In this document: positions 42,290-50,500 of the stretch, piece by piece
Layout of the letters: each line of letters starts with the position of its first letter
How positions within the stretch are numbered: position 1 is the stretch's first letter
NCBI RefSeq assembly: GCF_000428485.1
Contig: NZ_AUAA01000009.1
Location: 1 to 64,000 of the forward strand
DNA: 64,000 nt
From: Epilithonimonas tenax DSM 16811
Lineage (GTDB): Bacteria > Bacteroidota > Bacteroidia > Flavobacteriales > Weeksellaceae
Direction of reading: 5' to 3'
The notes under the pieces: model-generated
Told to the model about the DNA's origin: nothing
Seen by the model: only the letters and a program-made list of their open reading frames with translations
Databases searched by the model: none
Translations under genes and position numbers: made by a program

Positions 42290-42676
42290 ATGAAAAATAT
42301 ATTCCTAATATTATTATGCTCATTCTCAGTTATGGCATATTCTCAGAATCCAAAAAGTAAGCTGACTGAATTAGAATGGGCAATTTCTTTCAAAAACAAT
42401 CACGTCATTTTTGAATGTTCCAAAGGCTGCAATTATTCGTATTTAAGTTTTGATTCATATCGAAAAGTAATTCTTAATGAAAATGCAATGGCGAATCTGG
42501 AGAAAAATCCAGACGAACAAAATTCCAATTTCTTGGTTCAATATTCCAAAAAGGGAAACCAAATTAATCTGGAAGGAATCAAAGGCGTGGAATGGAAAAA
42601 CATTACTTTGACCAGAGATTTAAACTCAAAATATTATATCAATCAAGCAGGCGAAATCAGAAAAATAACACTTTAA
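42290..42676 (+). CDS. Small secreted protein of unknown function
   Basis: 128 residues with a signal peptide (1-19, ending AYSQ). The mature part contains a Cys pair (FECSKGCNYSYLSF) and a short beta-rich sequence. No family is recognised. It lies 6 bases after the adaptor and 12 before the ATPase, clearly inside the efflux operon, so it may serve the pump or its cargo (inference). Confidence 0.65.
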   Translation: MKNIFLILLCSFSVMAYSQNPKSKLTELEWAISFKNNHVIFECSKGCNYSYLSFDSYRKVILNENAMANLEKNPDEQNSNFLVQYSKKGNQINLEGIKGVEWKNITLTRDLNSKYYINQAGEIRKITL

Positions 42677-42688
42677 AAAATTACTAAA

Positions 42689-43411
42689 ATGATAAATATT
42701 CAAAACCTTTCAAAAGTCTATAAAACCGAAGATGTACAAACCAACGCCTTAAACAATGTAAGCCTTAGCATCAAAGAAGGCGAATTTGTAGCGATAATGG
42801 GACCTTCAGGTTGTGGAAAATCAACTTTCCTTAATATTCTTGGATTATTAGATAGTGCTTCTTCCGGTTCTTACCAATTTGAATCTGTTGAAACCATTGG
42901 AACTTCTGAGAAAAAAAAATCAGACATCAGAAAGAAAAATATAGGTTTCATTTTTCAGAATTTTAATTTGATAGATGAACTCACGGTTTATGAAAATATT
43001 GAACTTCCATTGATCTACAACGGCGTTTCTTCCTCAGAAAGAAAAAAACGAGTGGGGGAAATTATGGAGAAAATCAATATCGCGCACAGAGCGAAACACT
43101 ATCCACAGCAACTTTCCGGCGGTCAGCAGCAGAGAGCGGCCGTTGCAAGAGCTTTGGTCACAAAACCAAAACTCATTCTTGCCGATGAGCCAACAGGAAA
43201 CCTGGACAGTTCCAACGGAAATGAGGTAATGAACCTTTTGGCAGAACTTCACAGAGAAGGTTCTACCATCGCGATGGTAACACACTCATCTTATGACGCT
43301 GGTTATGCTTCCAGAATCGTGAATATGAAAGACGGCGAGATCTTCAGCGAAGAACATTCGACTCAAAGAAAAGACGTCTTCGAAAAAGCAGACGCCAAGA
43401 ATTTTGAGTAA
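42689..43411 (+). CDS. ABC transporter ATPase (MacB/LolD type)
   Basis: 240 residues: Walker A GPSGCGKST at about 38-46, Q-loop FIFQNFNLIDELTVYEN, signature LSGGQQQR, Walker B LILADEPTGNLDS and H-loop VTHSSYDAG. It powers the FtsX-type permeases encoded next. The family includes drug, peptide and lipoprotein extruders. Confidence 0.92.
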   Translation: MINIQNLSKVYKTEDVQTNALNNVSLSIKEGEFVAIMGPSGCGKSTFLNILGLLDSASSGSYQFESVETIGTSEKKKSDIRKKNIGFIFQNFNLIDELTVYENIELPLIYNGVSSSERKKRVGEIMEKINIAHRAKHYPQQLSGGQQQRAAVARALVTKPKLILADEPTGNLDSSNGNEVMNLLAELHREGSTIAMVTHSSYDAGYASRIVNMKDGEIFSEEHSTQRKDVFEKADAKNFE

Positions 43412-43481
43412 AAAATCCTCCCTTAACCCCGCCAAAGGAGGCGAACTAAAAGTTCCAACAGGAAGGACAATTTACCAAATT

Positions 43482-43499
43482 ATAGGAATTGATTCCTAT
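43482..43499. repeat. Short perfect palindrome upstream of the first permease
   Basis: ATAGGAAT-TG-ATTCCTAT, 8-bp arms with a 2-base centre, in the 193-base gap between the ATPase and first permease genes. No -7 box was found beside it, so whether it is an operator is open. Confidence 0.4.
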
Positions 43500-43604
43500 T
43501 GATATGAGAACATTCATTCAACTATTTTATAATTAATTACAGGGATTCAGAAGCTTCTGTTTCTCTGTGATTTTTCATCAATCATCATTTATAATTTATC
43601 GACT

Positions 43605-46016
43605 ATGCTCAACAACTGGCTCAAAATTGCCTTTATCAATTATAAAAAAAACTGGCTTTCCACCATCATCAATTTGTTTGGGTTGACGATCGGACTGACA
43701 GGATTTATGCTCATTCTGATGCATTGGAATGACGAAGAATCCTTCGAAAAATGGAATCCGAAAAAGGAAAATATCTTTTATTTTCAAACCTACCATAAAC
43801 CAGAAAACTCTTACGGGAACAACATTTCTATTCCAATGGCAAAGCGTGCGAAAGAAGTCATTCCCGGTATTGAAGATTACGTTTTGTTCAACGGTTCCGG
43901 AATTGGTTTGAAGATGACTACCAGAGTGAAAACTGTTTTCCAAAAAGATGGAATGACAGCCAGTGATAGTTTTTTCAAATTTTTCCCTTTCAAATTGGTT
44001 TCCGGAAGTTATAAAGATGCTTTGAAGGGAGAAAGTGTGATTGCGCTTTCCACCGATGCTGCTAAAAATCTCTTCGGGAAAACCAATGTGGCTGGCGAAA
44101 GTGTGAAATTTGATAACAAAAATTACGTTGTAACCGCTGTTTATGAGTTGCCTAAAGAAAATTCCCAGATAAAACCTGAGTTCATTATCAAACCTGGGCA
44201 GATGAAAGATGATGAAAAATGGTGGGGCAACTTCAATTATGGTTCATTTTTTATGCTGAAACCTGGAACCGATACGAAGGTTGTGCAGCAAAAATTTGTG
44301 AAAGATGTTTTTGAATATCGCGCAAGTTTGGAGAATAAAGAAGCCGGAGTCACCATTCAACAATACCTTGACCTTTATGGCCCCACGGACAGTATTCTTA
44401 CGCCATTGGTTGAAATAAAACTCCACGCAAAAGCATCTTGGTTTGGTCCGGTAGATTTCAAAACTTTGATGATCTTGTTTACGCTGTCAGTGTTAATTGT
44501 GATTTTATCAGCCATTAACTTTATTAATCTAAAAACGGCGCAAGCGTCTCAAAGAGCAAAAGAAATTGGCGTAAGAAAAGCGATTGGAAGCACAAAAACC
44601 GATCTCGTTTTGCAGTTTCTGATGGAAACATTTTTGATTTGTATGGCCTCGTATTTACTGGCTTTGGCTTTGACAGAGCTTCTTTTGCCGAGTTTCAACA
44701 AGTTTTATGACAAAGAAATGGCGATGAGCGATTGGCGAATTTATTTCTACTCATTTGCGATGGTTTTGATGGTGACCTTGATTTCTGGATTGATTCCTGC
44801 AACTTACCTTTCCAACTTCAAAGCAATTGAAACATTGAAAGGAAATTTCGCCAGAAGCAAACATGGCGTTTGGCTGCGAAACGGAATTTTGACTTTACAG
44901 TTAGTAATATCTTCATTCTTCATCATCGGCGGATTGATCGTGAATCAGCAAGTTAAATATATGATGAACAAAGATCTGGGCTACAACGGGAAACAGATTA
45001 TGATGATTAATTTCAGCGAAAGTGACCCGAAACCTTGGCTGAAATATGAGCGTCTGAAAACCGAGATGAGAAAAATTAAAGGTGTAACCGATATTTCTTA
45101 CGGTGAAGCAGTTCCTGGAAATGGAAGAAGCAGTTCATCAAATATGGATTTTAAAGATAAGAGTATCCAAGGTCAGCACGGATCGATGGATTATAATTAT
45201 TTGAAATTCATTAATGTAAAACTGAAAAATGGACGCTGGCTGGATCCGAATCTTTCATCGGATACCATCAATAATGTGATGGTAAACGAAGCTTTTGTGA
45301 GAAAATTCGGTTGGAAAGATGAAGATGCTTTGAAAAACGAGATCAGACCTGGATTTGACAACAAAAACTATAAAATTGTAGGGGTTGTAAAGGATTTTAA
45401 CATCAGAAGTTTGAGAACACAGGTAGAACCAATCATTTTTTTCCATTACCGAGAAACCGAATGGAAGCGATTCAATGTCTATAATATCCAGTTGAAAATT
45501 GACCCGAACGACATCGATGGAACGGTAAAAAGACTGAAAACCTATTGGCAGAATGATGTGGAGCAAGGTTATCCTTTTGACTATTATTTCCTGGATCAGC
45601 AGTTTGCCAAAACCTTTGAGAAATATCAGAAACAGCAAACATTATTCACCATCCTCAATGCAATGGTTTTAATGGTCGCATTATTAGGATTATTCGCATT
45701 GTCATCATTGATGATCGAGCAGAAGCTGAGAGACGTGGCCATCAGAAAGACGCTTGGCGCATCAGACAAAACCTTGATTTTTGGCTTAACGAAACAGTTT
45801 CTGTGGATCTCGCTGATCGCCGTTGTCATCAGTATGCCGATCAGTTATTATCTGATGAATGAGTGGCTGAAAGATTTCGCTTACCGAATTGATATGCCGG
45901 TTTTACCATTCATTTTAAGCCTTGTCACTTTGCTCTTATTGACTTTCTCAGTTGTAAGCATCAAAGCGTATCAGGCTACAAAGGTGAACCTTATAAAATA
46001 TTTGAAATACGAATAG
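43605..46016 (+). CDS. FtsX/MacB-type ABC permease, first paralogue
   Basis: 803 residues. A membrane helix at about 20-42 (IINLFGLTIGLTGFMLILMHW) precedes a periplasmic MacB-type domain, then three helices (about 285-400) and the link PATYLSNFKAIETLKGNF; the pattern repeats in the second half with a final three-helix FtsX block ending LIKYLKYE. This tandem 4+4 layout is typical of Bacteroidota ABC permeases. It moves substrate in concert with the ATPase, adaptor and TolC of the operon. Confidence 0.9.
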   Translation: MLNNWLKIAFINYKKNWLSTIINLFGLTIGLTGFMLILMHWNDEESFEKWNPKKENIFYFQTYHKPENSYGNNISIPMAKRAKEVIPGIEDYVLFNGSGIGLKMTTRVKTVFQKDGMTASDSFFKFFPFKLVSGSYKDALKGESVIALSTDAAKNLFGKTNVAGESVKFDNKNYVVTAVYELPKENSQIKPEFIIKPGQMKDDEKWWGNFNYGSFFMLKPGTDTKVVQQKFVKDVFEYRASLENKEAGVTIQQYLDLYGPTDSILTPLVEIKLHAKASWFGPVDFKTLMILFTLSVLIVILSAINFINLKTAQASQRAKEIGVRKAIGSTKTDLVLQFLMETFLICMASYLLALALTELLLPSFNKFYDKEMAMSDWRIYFYSFAMVLMVTLISGLIPATYLSNFKAIETLKGNFARSKHGVWLRNGILTLQLVISSFFIIGGLIVNQQVKYMMNKDLGYNGKQIMMINFSESDPKPWLKYERLKTEMRKIKGVTDISYGEAVPGNGRSSSSNMDFKDKSIQGQHGSMDYNYLKFINVKLKNGRWLDPNLSSDTINNVMVNEAFVRKFGWKDEDALKNEIRPGFDNKNYKIVGVVKDFNIRSLRTQVEPIIFFHYRETEWKRFNVYNIQLKIDPNDIDGTVKRLKTYWQNDVEQGYPFDYYFLDQQFAKTFEKYQKQQTLFTILNAMVLMVALLGLFALSSLMIEQKLRDVAIRKTLGASDKTLIFGLTKQFLWISLIAVVISMPISYYLMNEWLKDFAYRIDMPVLPFILSLVTLLLLTFSVVSIKAYQATKVNLIKYLKYE

Positions 46017-46031
46017 AAGCGGGAAGTCTGA

Positions 46032-46083
46032 TGATGGAAGCGGGAAGTTTTTAGCGCAGCAGTTAAACTTCCCGCTTCCATCA
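46032..46083. repeat. Long perfect hairpin between the two permease genes
   Basis: TGATGGAAGCGGGAAGTTT (46032-46050) and AAACTTCCCGCTTCCATCA (46065-46083) are perfectly complementary over 19 bp with a 14-base loop. A third copy of GAAGCGGGAAGT precedes at 46016-46027. There is no T run, so it is not a classical terminator. Confidence 0.75.
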
Positions 46084-46129
46084 CCCAACTTCAAACCCAA
46101 AATCATTTATCATTTATAATTCATCAATT

Positions 46130-48556
46130 ATGCTGAAAAATTGGCTCAAAATAGCCTTCATCAATTACAGAAAAAACGGGCTTTCCACGATCGTCAATAT
46201 CTTGGGATTGGGTGTTGGTCTGTGTGTTTTCCTGTTGATATTCATCCATTGGCAAGACGAAAAATCCTATGAAAAATGGGTTCCGAATAAAGAAAATATT
46301 TATTTGGTAGAAAATCATATTTCCAGTTTTGGAGATCTGTCTCAATCCAGCTATCCAGAATTGTACGTGTCCAAAGAAAAATTTCCAGAAATTGAAGATT
46401 ACACGATCGCGAATATTTGGAGCTGGTACAAAACGAGATTGATTGCTGGCGAAAATTCCAGCTATTCCACAACGGGACAGGTTTCCAGTCAGTTTTTCAA
46501 ATTTTTCCCTTTCGAGACAGTTGCTGGGAATATCAATAATGCATTGACGGACAAATCTCAGATGGCGTTATCCGAAGAAACAGCGAAACAATTATTTGCT
46601 GATGACTATAAAACCAGCATTGGAAAAACCGTCAAGACAGATCAAAACGGCAATGTGTACACGGTTTCTCTGATTTATAAATTACCTAAAGAAAACTCAG
46701 TTTTCAAAGCGGATTATCTCATATTGGAAAATCAGCCCAAAGATGATACGCAATGGTTGAGCTATAGTTTTTTTGGTCTTTTCAAAGTGAAACCAGGAAC
46801 GGATATTCAGCAGCTGGAAGATAAATTATCAAAGCAGCAACAGCATCACGAAGAGATTATTTCAAAAAAATGGGGTTCAGTAGTTGATAAAAAAAATCCC
46901 ACCAAAGTATTTCTGACGCCCATCAGCAAGATCAGACTAGATGCAAAAGGTGGAGGAATTGAAATGGGCGATAAAAAATCGATAAAAATATTACTCGGCT
47001 TATCTGTCTTAATTTTGATCTTGTCGGGAATTAATTTAATTAATCTGAAAACCGCCCAAGCCGCTCAAAGAGCAAAAGAAGTGGGTGTGAGAAAAGTAGT
47101 TGGAGGTAGCAAGAAAAGCCTGGTCATGCAGTTTTTGATAGAAACGTTGATGATTTGTCTGGTCGCATATTTTATGGCTTTTGCTTTGGTCGAGTTACTT
47201 TTGCCTTCGTATAACAAATATCTTGGCAAAGAAATCAAACTGAATGATCCTCATATCTTCATCGCCTCAGCAGTTCTGTTGATGTTGTTCGCGCTTCTAT
47301 CAGGCATTATTCCGGCTACTTACTTAGCCAATTTCAAACCCATCAATACACTGAAAGGTAATTTTTCACGAAGCAAACACGGCGTCTGGTTACGGAATTC
47401 TATCCTGACTTTGCAGTTGGTCATCTCTTCATTTTTTATCATCTGTTCATTAATTATCAATGCTCAGGTAGATTTTATGATGACCAAGGATCTCGGTTTC
47501 AGAGGCAGTCAGGCCATCCAAATCGATTTCAAAAAAACCAATTATAATGAGAAAGATTACGATGTCAAAAAATATGAATTGTTGAGAGATGAAGTCAGAA
47601 AAATCCCTGGTGTTGTTGAAACCACTGGTTCTGTACAGTCCCTGGGAGCAGGACTTCGCAACGCTTCTAATGTGAAATATGCTGCGGACACCACCAAAAT
47701 GATCAGCAATGTTGCGGTTGGAGGCATCGAGGAAAATTACTTTCGTTTTTATCATATCAAAATGGTCGCCGGGAGTGATCTCAACTGGAAAAAAACTTCG
47801 GATACAATCAGCGGAACCGTTATCAATGAAACTTTTGCAAAAAAAATGGGCTGGAACAATCAGCAGGCCATCGGAAAAGAAATTCTCCCCGGTTGGGAGG
47901 ACAAAAAGAAATATAAAATTATCGGCGTGGTCCAAGATTTCTATTACGGCGGTGTGGATCAGCCGATCGAAGCGGCCGCTTTCTACAACTACGACAGAAA
48001 CTGGGCCAAAAATAGTATGACCAATTTGCAGATCCGATTGGACAAAAACGACATCGAAGGAACCATCAAAAGAATCAAAGAATTTTGGCTCGCAAAAGCC
48101 GAGCCGGGATATCCTTTTGATTATCAGTTTATAGACAAGCAGTTTGCAAAAACCTTCGAGAAATTCCAGAAACAACAAACGCTTTTCACAACGCTGAACA
48201 TCGTGGTTCTGACAGTGGCATTACTGGGATTATTCGCTTTGTCATCACTACTGATAGAACAGAAACTAAAAGATGTTGCCATCAAAAAAACGCTTGGCGC
48301 AGAGGAGAAAACCATCATCTGGGATTTGACGAAAAGATTTTTATCCATCTGTTTTTTCGCTGTATTATTAAGCATACCGCTGAGTTATTACGCAATGAAC
48401 GAGTGGCTGAAAGATTTCTCTTACAGAATCGATATGCCCGTGTGGCCATACGCTCTCAGTCTGATCTTACTACTGATCCTAACCTTCATCGTCGTGAGTT
48501 TCAAAGCTTATCGTGCCACGAAGATCAACCTCGTAAAATATCTGAAATACGAATAA
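46130..48556 (+). CDS. FtsX/MacB-type ABC permease, second paralogue
   Basis: 808 residues with the same layout as the preceding permease and shared blocks throughout (NLKTAQAAQRAKEVGVRK, LRNSILTLQLVISSFFII, ALSSLLIEQKL, NEWLKDFSYRIDMPV, VKYLKYE). The two are clearly tandem paralogues. They may pair as a heterodimer or act as alternative subunits with one ATPase (inference). Confidence 0.9.
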   Translation: MLKNWLKIAFINYRKNGLSTIVNILGLGVGLCVFLLIFIHWQDEKSYEKWVPNKENIYLVENHISSFGDLSQSSYPELYVSKEKFPEIEDYTIANIWSWYKTRLIAGENSSYSTTGQVSSQFFKFFPFETVAGNINNALTDKSQMALSEETAKQLFADDYKTSIGKTVKTDQNGNVYTVSLIYKLPKENSVFKADYLILENQPKDDTQWLSYSFFGLFKVKPGTDIQQLEDKLSKQQQHHEEIISKKWGSVVDKKNPTKVFLTPISKIRLDAKGGGIEMGDKKSIKILLGLSVLILILSGINLINLKTAQAAQRAKEVGVRKVVGGSKKSLVMQFLIETLMICLVAYFMAFALVELLLPSYNKYLGKEIKLNDPHIFIASAVLLMLFALLSGIIPATYLANFKPINTLKGNFSRSKHGVWLRNSILTLQLVISSFFIICSLIINAQVDFMMTKDLGFRGSQAIQIDFKKTNYNEKDYDVKKYELLRDEVRKIPGVVETTGSVQSLGAGLRNASNVKYAADTTKMISNVAVGGIEENYFRFYHIKMVAGSDLNWKKTSDTISGTVINETFAKKMGWNNQQAIGKEILPGWEDKKKYKIIGVVQDFYYGGVDQPIEAAAFYNYDRNWAKNSMTNLQIRLDKNDIEGTIKRIKEFWLAKAEPGYPFDYQFIDKQFAKTFEKFQKQQTLFTTLNIVVLTVALLGLFALSSLLIEQKLKDVAIKKTLGAEEKTIIWDLTKRFLSICFFAVLLSIPLSYYAMNEWLKDFSYRIDMPVWPYALSLILLLILTFIVVSFKAYRATKINLVKYLKYE

Positions 48557-48600
48557 CGATAAAAGTTTGGTGTTAGATCATCCAACCAAAATTTAAAACA

Positions 48601-49887
48601 ATGAAAAAACTATTCTTCATATTCATCATCAATTTTTTCCCAGCTCAGCAAAGTTGGACCTTAAGACAATGTCTGGATTATGCAGCGGCCAATCATCCAT
48701 TGGTAAAACAATCTTCGGTCCGTATTCAGAAAAACGACCGTCAGATCTCTGCCGCCAAAGGAATGTTATTGCCATCTGTAGAAGCCGGGATTAGCCACAA
48801 TTATAACTTTGGTTTAGGAATTAATCCGGACAATAATCAGCGTGAAGCCATCAATACACAAAATGACAATGTTTACGCACAAGGCAATTGGGAGCTGATG
48901 AACTGGCGCAATTACCTGATTATTTCTTTGTCAAAAATTAATAAGGAAGGGTCAACCTACAAAATGAAACAAGCCCAAAATGAGGTCAAACTGAATGTCA
49001 TTCAAACCTTCTTCAATTATCAGAACAGCAAAAGCTGGCTGGCTGTTTTGGAAACTCAGATTTCCGGAATCGAGGATCAGATCAAACGTACCGAGAAAGA
49101 AGTGGAAATTGGTAACCGCCCAAAAAGTGATGTTTATGACATCAAAGCCAACCTCGGAACTTTGCAGGAACAGTGGGTTTCCGCAAAGAATTCCAGAGAC
49201 CTTTCTAAAATTAATTTGCTTAATGCCTTAGCCATTACAAAGGATTCCTTGGACTTCAAAATGGAGGACACATTGATCTCAGTTTCCAATTTCAATGACA
49301 TAGATTTTGTCCAAAATCTTCTCGAAAAAAATCCCGCTTACCAATCTGTTCAGACAGAAATAAAAGCACAGCAAAAAAATATAGACATCGCAAAATCTGC
49401 TTATTTTCCGACTTTGAACGGCTCTTACAACTGGTCAAGCTTTTACAGCAAAACCTTGGGCGCATCGGCAGACGCATTCTCGGATCAGTTCAAAAGAAAC
49501 AAAAACCAGCAGGTTGGTTTAAGTCTCCATATTCCTATTTTCAACAAATTGCAGGTCAAAAATAATGTCGAGATTGCCAAACTGAATGTCATCCATTCCA
49601 ATTATGATAAAGAAATCGTGATCAATAATCTCACGCAAAGCATCCATTCCATTAAGGCACAATATCAGAATTCGGAAGAAAAATTCACCTTACTGCAGGC
49701 CAATTTCGAAAACCAAAAACGCTCTTTCCAAAAATCCGAAGAGAAATACAAAGAAGGCCTGATGGATGCCTACACCTTTTTCGTGGTGCGAAACAACTGG
49801 CTTCAAGCCAACTACAATCTCATCAGCAGTAAAAACGAAGTCATCCAACAAACCGAATTGCTTAAAGTTTTCGAAGCTGGATTTTAA
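48601..49887 (+). CDS. TolC-family outer membrane efflux protein
   Basis: 428 residues with an N-terminal signal peptide (about 1-17) and the tandem TolC repeat: WTLRQCLDYAAANHPLVKQ starts the first and SAYFPTLNGSYNWSS the second half, with long amphipathic helices between. It forms the outer membrane exit duct as a trimer. It closes the sigma-54-linked efflux operon. Confidence 0.88.
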   Translation: MKKLFFIFIINFFPAQQSWTLRQCLDYAAANHPLVKQSSVRIQKNDRQISAAKGMLLPSVEAGISHNYNFGLGINPDNNQREAINTQNDNVYAQGNWELMNWRNYLIISLSKINKEGSTYKMKQAQNEVKLNVIQTFFNYQNSKSWLAVLETQISGIEDQIKRTEKEVEIGNRPKSDVYDIKANLGTLQEQWVSAKNSRDLSKINLLNALAITKDSLDFKMEDTLISVSNFNDIDFVQNLLEKNPAYQSVQTEIKAQQKNIDIAKSAYFPTLNGSYNWSSFYSKTLGASADAFSDQFKRNKNQQVGLSLHIPIFNKLQVKNNVEIAKLNVIHSNYDKEIVINNLTQSIHSIKAQYQNSEEKFTLLQANFENQKRSFQKSEEKYKEGLMDAYTFFVVRNNWLQANYNLISSKNEVIQQTELLKVFEAGF

Positions 49888-50037
49888 ATCCAATATTATT
49901 ATCAACACGTCTTTGAACGATGTCTGCCTGAGCGGAGTCAAAGTCTTTCATCATCACTCAAAACATACATTTAGTTTCTCGAATCCTTCCGAAATTGATG
50001 ACCTCGGAGGGATTTTTTATTTTTAGAACAATGATTT
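49888..50037. other. Spacer after the efflux operon
   Basis: Contains a fragment GCCTGAGCGGAGTCAAAGTC (49925-49944) of a dispersed repeat and, at 49997-50025, a CTCGGAGGGATTTTTTATTTTT stretch (read as blocks) that may terminate transcription. No gene is seen. Confidence 0.35.
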
Positions 50038-50126
50038 GGGCGCCTTTATCCGCCTTCCGTTCCCGCTATTTTTGCCGACCCAAAAACCAGCCACAAAAAA
50101 TGAGCTCCACTAAAGTCGGGGCGCGC
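50038..50126 (-). repeat. Flavo-1-like hairpin repeat, copy 8 (GC-rich outer stem)
   Basis: GGGCGCCTTTATCCGCC...CCGTTCCCGC and GAGCTCCACTAAAGTCGGGG followed by CGCGC are the arms; GCGCC pairs with GGCGC. It follows the efflux operon on the opposite strand. Confidence 0.58.
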
Positions 50127-50220
50127 TTCGCAAAGTTGAAGATTGGTCTTTCAATCCACGGTGGTCTTACCATTCAAGTCTTCAAAATTGGCATCATCTG
50201 CGAGAAAAAAAATCCTTGCC

Positions 50221-50280
50221 AAGCGTCTTTGCGAACCTCAAAAATATTTTCAATAATTTCAAAAAATCCTTGCGCACCTC
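50221..50280. repeat. Dispersed spacer repeat, copy 2 (GCGTCTT-GCGAACC type)
   Basis: AAGCGTCTTTGCGAACCTC, then TTCAATAATTTCAAAAAAT and TTGCGCACCTCC, resembling 6874-6936. No gene is present in this gap. Confidence 0.45.
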
Positions 50281-50444
50281 CCGTTTAAAAGAACAATTTT
50301 ACGTCCCATCTTTGATAAGCGAAGCAGCTTCGTGAACCCAAATTGTTTTCGCTAGATTCAAAAAAACTTTGTGAACTTTGTGTGCAAAATCACTCGTTTT
50401 TTCAATTTAAAAATCGCATTTTTGCAAGCCTTATTTCCAGAGAT

Positions 50445-50474
50445 TAAGATGAAACGTCTTGACGTTCCATCTTA
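50445..50474. repeat. Hairpin in the leader of the topoisomerase III gene
   Basis: TAAGATGAAACGTC (50445-50458), TT, GACGTTCCATCTTA (50461-50474): 14-bp arms with one mismatch, ending 26 bases before the ATG at 50501. It may be an operator or an mRNA hairpin. Confidence 0.5.
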
Positions 50475-50500
50475 CCTTAAAAAGACAATAAAAACTACAG

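Noticed and set aside
47450-48178. 242-codon minus-strand open frame
   Set aside because: Shadow of the second efflux permease; no independent support.
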